From Elephas maximus indicus (Eukaryota > Chordata > Mammalia > Proboscidea > Elephantidae): DNA of 64,000 nucleotides. Shown here piece after piece: positions 11,988 through 64,000 of this stretch (the stretch's first letter is position 1; each line of letters opens with the position of its first letter). Below the pieces are notes generated by a model, which did no database searches, was not told where the DNA came from, and saw only the letters and a program-made list of their open reading frames with translations. The stretch spans positions 46,563,768-46,627,767 of the forward strand of contig NC_064831.1 of NCBI RefSeq assembly GCF_024166365.1. The letters are read 5' to 3'. The position numbers were made by a program, and so were the translations under genes.

Positions 11988-12983
11988 AAATTTAAAAATA
12001 TTTCCTTCATGTGGTATTAATGTTAAAAGAACATAGATGGTCTAGAAATATGATCCATCGGTAGAAAAAAAGTTATGCTTCTGAAGATACTTGTAATAGT
12101 GAAAGAGACTTGAACTAACAGTAGGAGCATAGTTGAGTACATTACGTTAACTGCAATCCAGTGGAATGTTGTGTAGCTCTTTAAGGCAATAATTGTAAAG
12201 ACTAATTAAAGATACTCGTGTTCCTTTTATATTGTTATGTGGTAACATAGTACAAAATGGTGACTATGGTGTGTATGAAAACTGGAGGGACATTTTAAAA
12301 ATGAAAATGGTTGGATGAAGGTGTAAGATTATGAGCAATTTCCCTTTTAAAATTCGTTTCCTCCAGTGGATTGTCATTCTTGCAGTTTTGATGGGACCAA
12401 ATACATTAAGAGATAAAACAAAAGAATGGCAGATGGAGATCAAAATGATCAACTTTATTTTTGATGAAAGTGATATTGAAGTATGTAGCTGAGGCGTGAG
12501 TCACACTGGGTCTGCTCACTAAACCCCAGATTTACCTCCCCAATTACAGCAATACCCCAGACCCGGGCAGACCTCTCCCCAACCTGTTCAGCGCCGTCTC
12601 CAGTTGGGGGAAGGGCCTGTCTTTGGAGAAGCAAGGTTAGAATTTGTATTCTCTGCAGGTAGGCTGATCCCAAAATGAAGAGTGGAACTGAGCTGAACCC
12701 ACCCAGTTTATTCTTCCCAGTTTTATTAGTCAGACAAGTCACTCCCCCTGAAATGAGTCAAGGCTAAGAGTTACACTGTTTGGGTTTCTGTCACAAGGAA
12801 GGAAGAATCCATGGGGAGTAGAAAATTACAGTTATGTTAATTTTAGAGTAAAAATGTAATGTGTATGTTTTAGTATTTGCTGATTAGATCACTCGTTAAC
12901 GTGTAGTTGTTGAAACTTGATTACTTTAGCTTTTGTTAGAATCTTCAGTATATCCTAGTTATTAAATCATTTTCTGTTTTTAG
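11988..12983. other. Intron upstream of the first visible TEX9 exon
   Basis: 11988-12450 is AT-rich with nothing recognised. 12480-12760 is richer in GC and resembles an LTR-type or other old repeat, but I cannot name it. No exon beyond the one at 12984 was found here. Confidence 0.35.
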
Positions 12984-55317
<42,334 letters not shown>

Positions 55318-55531
55318 ATGATCTACTTTAATTAGTCCCTAAAAGATAACATAGTGTGTGATAGATATCCATTTTATTTAACTTGAACAAACTGTAATGG
55401 CTTGAATTACATTTCTCTTTATAATGACAATATTTGATAAGAAATCAAAATAATTTCAGAGATTTCCTTGTTTAGATTTGGGGCATACAAAACTAATTTA
55501 TAATTATTTGAAAAAGGAAAGCGTTTTGTAA

Positions 55532-55537
55532 AATAAA
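55532..55537 (+). promoter_or_regulatory. Candidate TEX9 polyadenylation signal AATAAA (proximal)
   Basis: Canonical hexamer about 215 bases after the TEX9 stop, in AT-rich 3' UTR-like sequence. Whether this or the distal signal is used cannot be told from sequence. Confidence 0.5.
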
Positions 55538-55713
55538 GCAACAAGAATTTAACTTTTTGACTCTCTTATGACCTACTAATCCTTTTTATGTTTTCACAAC
55601 CGTACTTGAATATATAAAATATTTTATGTTATGGAGAGTCAGCTCAGGTTTATAAATAATACTTTATCTGAAATTCTGTTTTAAGTTCTTGTTGACAATT
55701 AAGCACATTGGGT

Positions 55714-55719
55714 AATAAA
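55714..55719 (+). promoter_or_regulatory. Candidate TEX9 polyadenylation signal AATAAA (distal)
   Basis: Second canonical hexamer, about 400 bases after the stop. A T-rich, GT-containing stretch follows within 40 bases, which fits a downstream element, so this is a slightly better candidate than the proximal one. Confidence 0.5.
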
Positions 55720-55933
55720 GTGCTTTGAAATTCTTCGCTGTTTATTTACTTTTCTTCTCCCTTGATAGTACACAGAAAAGGGTGCTTTAAAACAAGTCAA
55801 GGAAGTGAAGTTCCTAAAGAAAAACACAGTAATACAAAGGACAGTCTACTCTAGGCTAGCGCTCTTCTATGTCAGTCAAGGTGAATACACCGTCTTGAGG
55901 AATGGGGAAGCTTGGCTGGTAATATAATTTGTT

Positions 55934-55951
55934 TACACACACACACACACG
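55934..55951. repeat. Short CA microsatellite
   Basis: About eight or nine uninterrupted CA units in the gap between the TEX9 3' end and MNS1. Confidence 0.9.
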
Positions 55952-55959
55952 CGGCTGAC

Positions 55960-56442
55960 TCCCTTGAGATGTAGGCCAGACAAGCCTCCTCTCTCCACCA
56001 TCTTTACCAATTCTGACACCAACCGTCCCTCCCACAGCATTCTCTACTTCTCCACTGGGTTCAGTAGTTCACTGCAATGGCTACACAGAACTCACAGACC
56101 GTTCTCAGGATTATGGGGTTTGTTAGGGAAGTAACAGTTACTATTCAGGCTTAGGAACACTCAGGATAAGTTCTTCCATCAGGATAGCCTCTTCTCAGCT
56201 GTGCTCACAGGCATGCCTCTCCCTGGCCTTAGGCCTCTGCACAAAGACACTCAGCTTTCTCTCTCCGTGGGCCAGGAAGCCCACCGTACCATCTCCTGAT
56301 GCCAGATCTCTGCTGCCGGGTCTCTCCTGCCACTGCTTCTCACTATCTTCAGGGTTACAGCTTGCTTGATGTCTCTTTCTGTTGGTCTCCTGATTCCACG
56401 AGCTTCTCAGCGCTGGGATCCCAGGTCCAAAGGACTCGCTCC
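55960..56442. repeat. GC-richer, LTR-like segment, unassigned
   Basis: Between the convergent genes. Phrases such as ctcacagaccgttctcagga and gggatcccaggtccaaagga look like an interspersed LTR-type element, but no ends could be defined. Confidence 0.3.
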
Positions 56443-56622
56443 CCGCTGGGCTGCTAACTGAAGGGTCGGCAGTTTGAACCCACCAGCTGTTATGTGGAAG
56501 AAAGATGTGGCAGTCTGCTTTTGTAAAGATTACGGCCTTGGAAACTCTATGGGGCAGTTATACTCTGTCCTGTAGGGTTGCTATGAGTCAGAATCGACTT
56601 GATGGCAACGGGTATATATGAC
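56443..56622 (+). mobile_element. Afrotherian SINE, full form, head partly lost
   Basis: Sense copy starting at gggctgctaactgaagggtc and ending cgacttgatggcaacgggta. It lies about 130 bases downstream of the candidate MNS1 poly(A) signal. Confidence 0.83.
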
Positions 56623-56749
56623 ATGTTGTAATGTGGTGTCAAATTGAGATCTTCTAATTAAAAAAAAAAAACTTCTAATTATCAGTACAAAAATAACAGC
56701 TTGACTAAAAGCAATTACTTTTGCTGCTATAAAAATTATTCAGTAATAT

Positions 56750-56755
56750 TTTATT
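56750..56755 (-). promoter_or_regulatory. Candidate MNS1 polyadenylation signal
   Basis: AATAAA on the minus strand (TTTATT on +), about 170 bases after the MNS1 stop. Plausible for a short 3' UTR, but the region is AT-rich, so chance occurrence is possible. Confidence 0.4.
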
Positions 56756-56922
56756 ACTAAAAATTTTTTTTATAGTTAACTGTTTACAAATTACGATAGT
56801 AATATTTCAGACAATGCAAATAGATCATGGATTCCCATGTCCCCAAACTGTAAAACAAAAGGTATGCTGACACCTAGTGGTAACATACAGAAGAGTCCCG
56901 GTTTCACCAAATCCAGACGACA

Positions 56923-57015
56923 TCACTTCTCTTCACAAACTTCTTTCCTTTTCTGATATGCTTTCCTGAACTCTTCACCAAGCATATCGATATCATCCTC
57001 TTTTTTAAATACTCC
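56923..57015 (-). CDS. MNS1: MNS1 last coding exon (C terminus and stop)
   Basis: On the minus strand the acceptor is cttttcttgtag. The exon reads GVFKKEDDIDMLGEEFRKAY followed by QKRKEVCEEK and TGA at 56925-56923. I recognise it as the C terminus of MNS1, a coiled-coil axonemal protein needed for sperm flagella and motile cilia. Phase 0 with the exon at 58528-58653. It is the tail-to-tail neighbour of TEX9. Identification is from recall of the human protein. Confidence 0.9.
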   Translation of the reverse strand, partial: GVFKKEDDIDMLGEEFRKAYQKRKEVCEEK

Positions 57016-58527
57016 CTACAAGAAAAGATATTTTGTGGGTTACTTTCAAATGCCAGAAAATTTCACTAAATGTTTTTAAGACGAACAAAATCATAGATAG
57101 GAGGCTAGTAGAGTTATCTACACAATAATGAAATCTAGTCAATAGATTTTCAGAGTTTTTAAATCATCATCAACACTCTCTAAAAATTATGGCTTTAATA
57201 TACGGAATGTTCTAAGACTGGTTGACTGCTTGATGAGGAACCGTGATAGGAGTCTGGGTTCTTTATTAAGTACAATCACTACTGCTTGTACTGGCTAGAT
57301 GGAAAGGAATTTAATGTATACAGTACCCCACCTGTGTCTTGAAACAGCCCTACCACATGACAGGAGGGAGCCGGGGTTGGAGGGACTGAGTTGTGGAAGG
57401 TTTCATGTGTGAGATGGCTCCATGTGCCCCAGTTCTGTGGCTGATCAGCAAACATGCAGTTTGCAGGAAAGGATCCAGGTTTGGAGTTAAGCCATTTAAG
57501 CAAGGCTTTGAAATTCTTCACTCTCTATTTACTTTTTCTGTTCTCTTATACAGTAAAAGTCTTTTTAAAATAAAATTAAGCTTAAATATTTACTTATTTT
57601 GCCATCTAAAGGATCTAAGTACTTTAGTCATTTGGGACCATTAAAACCTAAAGGATAAAAGTCACTGATGGCTATTTGGCCTTCCTCCTTTCTCTACAAT
57701 TATTTCTCCTCAAAAATATCCACACCCCTAGACTCTCCCAGGATTATAGTCTATATCAGGAAATTCATCAATTATATACTGCTTTTGCTGTCAATATATC
57801 ATTTCATATTCAGGAATCCTGTCTAACCAGTTAGACAATAAGGTCCTGTGGGACAAGCAATAATGACTCATACATTTCTATTTCTCTGGGCTTACTTAGC
57901 ACTGGACAGGACACAAAATATGCGCTTGAGTCTTCAGATTGAATAAAATAGCAAATGACATGATTTTCATATTTGTAGGATAGTGATTTGTTTGTAGCCT
58001 TGTGACACTCAGTTATTATTTTATAGATATATGTCAAATATACATGAAAATTTGCTATCTTGTGGAAGTACTTGTAAAAACCAAGGTTGCCTAGTACCTA
58101 GTAATAACATCAATTCTTATTATACAGCAGATCTGTCTCAGATTCAGTTCAAACATGTATCCGTCGTTGGTGTTAGCAATTACAATGTTTTCATATACAT
58201 CATCTTCGGTATACAAGCATCATAGTGGCTCTAGGATAGTCTAGTCTTTTTTTTTAAGACATCTTATGCTGAAAGGAATCGACTGGGCTATGCTAAAAGG
58301 GGAGGAAAAAAAAACCTCTAAAATTTAAATTCAATAATCTAGCTCATACTTCCAAGAACATGCTAAGGCCAATCCTCTCATTTGAGAGATGTTTAAATGG
58401 GCCAGAGTGGTTCAAAGATTAGGCTAAGCTCCTAGAAGTGAACAAAACCCAGGTCCTGTGAAATTCTAAAGCCTGTTTTTTTTTCACTGTTAGAGGTCAG
58501 GAAGATTAGGCCTGAAGTCTCACTTAC
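57016..58527. other. Last MNS1 intron, nothing recognised
   Basis: 1.5 kb of mostly unique-looking AT-rich sequence with no SINE. Confidence 0.4.
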
Positions 58528-58653
58528 TTTAGGGAGATGGCCTAGTAATTGTGCAGCATGTTCTTTGAGAAGTTTGATTCTTTCTTCTTCAATAATTGCA
58601 CTGACACATCCTTGTCTTCTTTGCTGCAACCGCCACTCTTCCAGTTCACGCTC
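58528..58653 (-). CDS. MNS1: MNS1 penultimate coding exon
   Basis: Minus strand: acceptor tacatttctag, donor gtaagt. It has 42 codons, ERELEEWRLQQRRQGCVSAI followed by IEEERIKLLKEHAAQLLGHL and PK. Spliced to the 56923-57015 exon it gives the last 72 residues of MNS1, part of its long charged helical (TPH-type) region. The remaining MNS1 exons should lie beyond 64000, since none was recognised in 58654-64000. No lesion is visible. Confidence 0.92.
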
Positions 58654-58791
58654 CTAGAAATGTAAATCAAACTTTATTAATTTTCACAAAATACATTAGT
58701 CTTTTAAGAAGTTTTCAAATAAAACTATTCATGCAGTGAACTGCATGGTAAAATCGATGAACTATCTATGGTAGTAAGTTCAAAAGATACT

Positions 58792-58991
58792 AACACCTGC
58801 CACTGAGTCAACACCGATTCATGGTGACCCCACGTGTGTCAGAGTAGAACTGTGCTCTGCAGGGTTTTCAAGGGCTGTTTTGGAAGTAGATCACCAGGCC
58901 TTTCTTCCAAGGTGCCTGTGGGTGAATAAGAACCTCCAACCTTTTGGTTAGCAGCCGAGTGTGTTAACCGTCTGCACCACCCAGGGACTCC
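58792..58991 (-). mobile_element. Afrotherian SINE with target duplications
   Basis: Antisense full-form copy bounded by a perfect 13-base duplication ttcaaaagatact at 58779-58791 and 58992-59004, in the MNS1 intron. Confidence 0.92.
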
Positions 58992-59303
58992 TTCAAAAGA
59001 TACTGCATAGGTAGATAATATATATCTTTCTTTTACTATCGCTATTCCATTACAGTTACAAGAACATTATGTGACTGGGATTTTAGGAAGACAAACACAT
59101 ATTTTCAGGACGAAGTCTTCATTATCATGTAATAAACATTTAAAGGAGTGATTTTCTAATCCAACAAATATTTATTCAATGCTTATCATATGCCAGGTGC
59201 TGAAGACAGCTTATGCTGTAAGAAAAAATTTTGTGGATAAAACAGAACATGGATATCAAAATGATAAATGATATACATTATATATAAAGCCTGTATGTAG
59301 CAC

Positions 59304-59487
59304 AAGGAGCCCTGATGGAGCAATGGCTAAGAGCTTGGCGGCTAACCAAAAGGTTAGCAGTTCGAATCCACCAACCGCTCCTTGGAAACCCTATGGGACA
59401 GTTCTACTCTGTCCTGTAGGGTCGCTATGAGGCAGATCGACTCAACAGCAATGGGCTTTTTTGCTGGGGAGGGGGGCGGGGGCAGTT
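59304..59487 (+). mobile_element. Afrotherian SINE, short form
   Basis: Sense copy (aaggagccctgatggagcaa to caacagcaatgggcttttt) followed by a G-rich stretch. Duplication tgtagcac at 59296-59303 and 59488-59495. Confidence 0.85.
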
Positions 59488-59661
59488 TGTAGCACCAGAG
59501 CAGCAGCTGCAGGGAGCTCTGGCAGGAGAGTCTGTATTCTCAGTAAAGAATTCTCAATGTTCTTCAGATAACCACACCAAAATTCTGGGACATTAGTTTT
59601 AAGAAAAATTCAGGACTTACAAGAACTCACGGAATTGTATCCAAATGAGTCTGCCCATGAA

Positions 59662-59828
59662 CCAAACCAAACCCGTTGATTCTGACTCAGAGTGACCTTG
59701 TGTTAGAGTAGAACTGCTCCATAGGGTCTTCTTGGCTGTCACCTTTATGGAAGCAGACTGCCAGGCCTCTCTTTCACGGCATCGCTGGGTGGGTTCGCAG
59801 CACCAGCCCTTAGGTTAGTAATCAAGCG
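59662..59828 (-). mobile_element. Afrotherian SINE, full form
   Basis: Antisense copy from accaaaccaaacccgttgat to the head near 59825. First of two head-to-tail antisense copies. Confidence 0.82.
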
Positions 59829-59997
59829 CAAAACCAAACCAAACCCGCTGCTGTCAAGTCAATTCACACTCACAGCGACCCTCCAGGACAGAGTAGAACT
59901 GCTCCATAGAGTTTCCAAGGAGTGCCTCGTGGGTTCTAACTGCCAACCTTTTGGTTAGCAGCCAAGATCTTAACCGTTACACCACCAGGATTTCCGA
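59829..59997 (-). mobile_element. Afrotherian SINE, short form
   Basis: Antisense copy immediately following the previous one (aaaaccaaaccaaacccgct to accaccaggatttcc), giving a tandem pair from separate insertions. Confidence 0.86.
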
Positions 59998-60881
59998 GGC
60001 TGCCCAGACAGCTCAGCAAATAAACCCATTAGACAGAGGATACTACAGGCAGACCACTGAGATAGGAATGAATTCTTAACTAGAACACGTTCAAGTAGCA
60101 CTAATGCTGAGCTTCCTGAAATAACTAGTTTACTGAGGTTATGATTTCTTTAGACCACTCCTGGTCAAAGACATGTAAACCATAAAGGAGAATATTTGTT
60201 TTCTTTGCCACTACAGGGAGGCAGGTTCTGTATCGCCTAACAACTCTTCAAAGTTGCTAGATGAAGATAAAGAAGGCTATGACACAGCCAGATCCACGGC
60301 CACTTATAGCTGGCTGGAATCGCTTCCCAGCAGAGTTTTCTGTCTACTCTCCTATTAGATGTGTTTTCTTATGCTGAGGTGAAATCCACACAAGGAAGTT
60401 AATTATGTTAAAGCGTAAAATTCAAAAGCATTTAATACATTCACAACACGGTGCAACTATTAACTCTAATTCCAAAACGTATTCCTCACTCCATAAAAAA
60501 AACCTCGTACCCATTAAACAATCACACCCACTCCTCCTTGTGCCCGGCCCCTGGCAACCACCAATCTGCTTTCTGTCCCACTCTGGATATTTCCATTCTG
60601 GATTTACCGTTCTGGATATCTCATATAAAAGAAATCACATATGGCCTTTCGTGCCTAGCTTCTTTCACTTAGCGTCATGTTTTTGAGGTTCAACCAGGTT
60701 GTGACATGTATCACTATTTCACTCCTTCTTATGGCTGAGTAATGGTCCACTGCATGTACATAACACATTTTGTTTATCCACTCTCCTTTGATGGACACCT
60801 GAGTCGTTTCCATCCTTTGGCTACTGTGTACAAGTATCTGTTTGAGCCCTGGCTTTTATTCTTCTGTATATATGCCTAGGA

Positions 60882-61048
60882 AACCCTGGTGGCGTAGTGG
60901 TTAAGTGCTACAGCTGCCAAGCAAAAGGACAGCAGTTCGAATCCACCAGGCGCTCCTTGGAAACTCTACGGGGCAGTTCTACTCTGTCCTATAGGGTCAC
61001 TATGAGTCGGAATCGACTCGATGGCAGTGGGTTTGGTTTTTTTTTTTG
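60882..61048 (+). mobile_element. SINE nested in old L1
   Basis: Sense short-form copy, close to consensus, with 14-base duplications atatatgcctagga (60868-60881) and 61049-61062 differing at one base. Confidence 0.92.
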
Positions 61049-61283
61049 ATATATACCTAGGAGTGGAATTGCTGGGTCATACGGCAATTCTATGTTTAAC
61101 TTTAGAGGAACCGCCAAACGCCTGCAGAGCAGCTGCATTCTACGTGCCCAACCAGCAGTGTACAAAGGCTCCAATTTCTCCACATCTTCGCCAACACCTG
61201 TTGTTTTCTGATTTTTTTTTAATATAGCCATCCAAATGGGTGTAAAATGGCATCTCACTGTGGTTTTGATTTGCATTTCCCTG

Positions 61284-61462
61284 GAGCTCTGGTGGCATAG
61301 TGGTTAAGAGCTCAGGCTGCTAACCAAAAGGTCAGCAGTTCAAATCCACCAGCCGTTCTTTGGAAACCCTATGGGGCAGTTCTACTCTGGCTTATAGGGT
61401 CACTATGAGTCAGAATCAACATGATGGCAATGAGTTTGGGGTTTTTTTTTTTTTTTTTGGTT
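61284..61462 (+). mobile_element. SINE nested in old L1
   Basis: Sense short-form copy from ggagctctggtggcatagtg to atggcaatgagtttgggg plus T run. Confidence 0.88.
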
Positions 61463-63000
61463 AATGACTAATGGATATTGAGCATCTTTTCATGTGTTTG
61501 TTGGCCATTTGTATGCCTTCCTAAACGAAATGTCTGTTCACGTTCTTGACCCACTTTTAAAGTGGGTAGTTTGTCTTTTTGTTTTTGAATTGTAGGAGTT
61601 CTTTATATATTCTGGTATCAATCCTATATGAGACATATGATTTCCAAATAGTCTCTCCCATTCTGTAGGCTGTCTTCTCATTATCTTGATAAAATCCTTT
61701 GATGCACAAAAGTTTTTAATTTTGATAATGTCCAATTTATCTTTTTTTTCTTGAGCAGCTCAAGTTTTAGGGTCATTTGTCTATAATCCATTATCAAAAA
61801 CAAGGTCTTGAAGCTTTTACCCATTTTTTCTAAGAATTTTATAATTTTAGTTCTTATATTTATGTTCTTGATCCATTTTGAGTTATTTTCTGTATAAGGT
61901 GTGAGGTAGGGGTGCAACATCATTCTCCTGCATGTCAAAATCCAGTTGTCCCAGCACCATTTGTTGATGGGACTGTTCTTTCCCCTACTGTACGCTTGTT
62001 GAAATCAACTGGCTACAGGTATACCGGTTTACTTCTGGACTCTCCATTCCATTTCATTTGTCTGTATGCCTGTTCTTACACCAGTACCACACTGTCTTGA
62101 TCACTGTAGCTCTATAATTTTGAAACTGAGAATTGTTGAGTCTTCCAACTTTTTCTTTTTCGAGACTGTTTTATCAATTTGAGGTCCTTTAAAATTCCAT
62201 ATGCATCTGATTTCCATTTCTTTTTCTTAAAAAAAAGGTTGTTAGCATTCTGATAGGGATTGCAATGAACCTCGAGATCATCAGTGAATGTTGCCATAAC
62301 GATATTAAGTATTCCGATCCAGGAACAAAGGATGTCTATTTATTTAGGTCTTTAATTTCAGCATTGTTTTGTAGTTTTTAGTGTACAAATCTTTCACCTT
62401 ATTGGTTAAATTCTTCCTAGCTATTTTATTCTTTTGGGTGTTACTGTAAAAGTAAGGTTTTCTTAATTTCTTTTTTGGATTGTTCATGCTAGTCAATGAA
62501 ACTAAAATAATAATAAAAAAAACTGATTTTTGTGTGTTGATCTTCTACCCTGAAACTTTGCTGAACTTATTAGCTCTGGTAGTTTTTGTGTGTGTGTGTA
62601 TGGCTTCTTCTGGATTTTCTACACATAGGATCATGTAATCTGCAAAGACAGTTTTACTACTTACCAATTTGGATGCCTTTTATTTCTGTCTCTTGCCTGA
62701 CTGTTCTGGCTAGAGCAATGTTAAATAGCAGTGGTGAAGGCAGGCATCCTTGTCTTGTTCCTGATCTTAGGGGGAAAGCTTTCAGTCTTTCATCATTGAG
62801 CAGAATATCAGCTATTTTTTTTTTTTTTAAATAAATACCCTTTATCACACTGTGGAAGTTCTGTTCTATTCCTACTGTATAAAAAAAATGTATAGAGTGT
62901 TTTTATTATGAGAAGGTATTGGACTTTGTCAAATGCTTTTTCTGCATCAACTGAGATAATGTGTTGCCCCTCCCCCCACTTTGGTTCTATAAATATGGTA

Positions 63001-63049
63001 ACCCAGAAACCCAGTGCTGTCGAGTCAATTCCAACTCATAGCGACCCTG
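63001..63049 (-). mobile_element. 49-base SINE 3' stub
   Basis: Only the last about 49 bases of the SINE, antisense (gtcgagtcaattccaactca), bounded by aatatggta at 62992-63000 and 63050-63058. Confidence 0.82.
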
Positions 63050-64000
63050 AATATGGTATATTACATTAACTAATTTTACTATGTTGAACCACCCCTACAT
63101 TTCTGGGATAAATCCCACTTGATTATGGTGTATAACCCTTTCAGTGTGGTGTTAGATTTGTTTGCTAGTATTTTGTTGAGGATTTTTCTATCTGTATTTA
63201 CAAGGGGTGCTGGTCTGTAGTTTTCTTTCTTTGGCTTTGGTATCAGGTGAATACTAGCCTCACAGAATGAGGTAGTAAGTGATTCTGACTCTTCTATTTT
63301 CAGGAAGAGTTGCAGAAATGTTTGGTAGAATTCTCTTTTTGTCCTTGGCTTTCAACAACTTGATTATAATGTGTTGCAGTGTGGGTCTCTTTCTGTTTAT
63401 CTTTCTTGGATGTGTAGACCCATGTGTTTGATCAAATTTGGGTTGTTTCTGGCCATCAATTCTTCAGATATTTTTTCTGCCTCTTTCTTCTTTCTCCTCT
63501 CTTTCTGGCATTCCCATGATGTGTATGTTGGTACCTTGATGGCATCCCACAAGTGTCTTAGGCTCTGTTCATTTTTCTTCATTCTTTCTTCTCGTTCCTC
63601 TTCAGAATGGATCACTTTAATTAGCCTATCTTCAAGTTCACTGATTCTTTCTTCCACCTACCCAACTCTGTTACTTCATTTCATTTACTGTACTTCTTAG
63701 CTCCAGAGTTTCTGTTTGGTTCCTTTTTATAATTTCTATTTCTTTATTGAAATTCTTTATTTGTTGAGACATTTTCCTGGTTTTCTTTAGCTCTTTGTCT
63801 ATATTTTCCTTTAACTCTTTAAGAAAACTGGATATTCTGATTTTTATAATATAACTCTAGAAATCTAATTCTCCCCCTTCCTCAGGTTTTGTTTTTGTTA
63901 CTTATTGTAGGCTACTGTTATTTGTTTAGTAACTTTTCCAAACTATTTTTGTTAAAGTCTGTATTCTTTGTTCATGTTTGGTCTCTGAAGGCTCTGTTTC

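Larger units (their letters stand above)
60380..64000 (-). mobile_element. Old L1, antisense, in an MNS1 intron
   Basis: Reverse complement of the L1 3' UTR, ORF2 and ORF1 in order. Readable minus-strand fragments: MQIKTTVRCHFTPIWMAILK (61276), [18 protein letters not shown] (about 62740) and an ORF1 coiled-coil piece MEERISELEDRLIKVIHSEE at 63657. SINEs interrupt it at 60882-61048, 61284-61462 and 63001-63049. It runs off the window edge. Confidence 0.85.

Noticed and set aside
1..12983. Search for the first TEX9 exons
   Set aside because: No segment with a suitable donor and the expected N-terminal residues was seen; the 5' end probably lies upstream of the window.
60882..61048. tRNA gene, suggested by A box and B box (gttcgaatcc)
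   Set aside because: The same head recurs about 30 times with a non-tRNA body, RTE-like tail and target duplications; it is a tRNA-derived SINE.

Overview
This is a mammalian nuclear window, almost entirely introns and transposable elements. Roughly 30 copies of one tRNA-derived SINE share a 3' end with BovB-like RTE LINEs in the same window. That pairing, plus young L1 copies, points to an afrotherian, most likely an elephant. The species call rests on recalled knowledge of repeat families, not on a search.

Two host genes can be supported. TEX9 runs on the + strand from 12984 to 55317. Ten exons were found, all but the first coding exon(s). They read as one continuous frame of 351 codons plus stop, with GT-AG introns. 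Adding about 40 missing N-terminal residues gives about 391 residues, the length I recall for human TEX9. MNS1 lies on the - strand and converges on TEX9 tail to tail. Its last two coding exons are at 58528-58653 and 56923-57015, and the rest of the window to 64000 lies in the preceding MNS1 intron. Both genes encode coiled-coil proteins linked to testis or sperm, and their stop codons are about 1.6 kb apart.

Layout. 1-4612: ancient antisense L1 carrying an RTE and several SINEs. 4865-11972: full-length antisense L1 with a CpG-rich 5' UTR. 12984-24067: TEX9 exons among SINEs, an inverted RTE and an unusual palindrome. 24452-27498: 5'-truncated sense L1 with well-preserved ORF2. 28-33 kb: three TEX9 exons, an old L1 and a possible retrocopy. 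34060-40642: an L1 split by a near full-length RTE that itself carries a SINE and an L1 3' end. 40.9-43.5 kb: one ancient repeat hit by four successive insertions. 45.1-53.7 kb: nested antisense L1s. 54.4-55.3 kb: the last two TEX9 exons. 56.9-58.7 kb: MNS1 exons. 60.4-64.0 kb: old antisense L1 with SINEs.

I see no CRISPR array, operon, bona fide tRNA or rRNA gene, or novel defence-like system. The noteworthy material is retrotransposition structure (5' inversions, nesting, repeated use of one target, a 3'-truncated L1 with target duplications), a palindrome, and one weak TEX9 splice acceptor. All calls come from reading the sequence and recalled family knowledge. Family names for old repeats and several boundaries are approximate.
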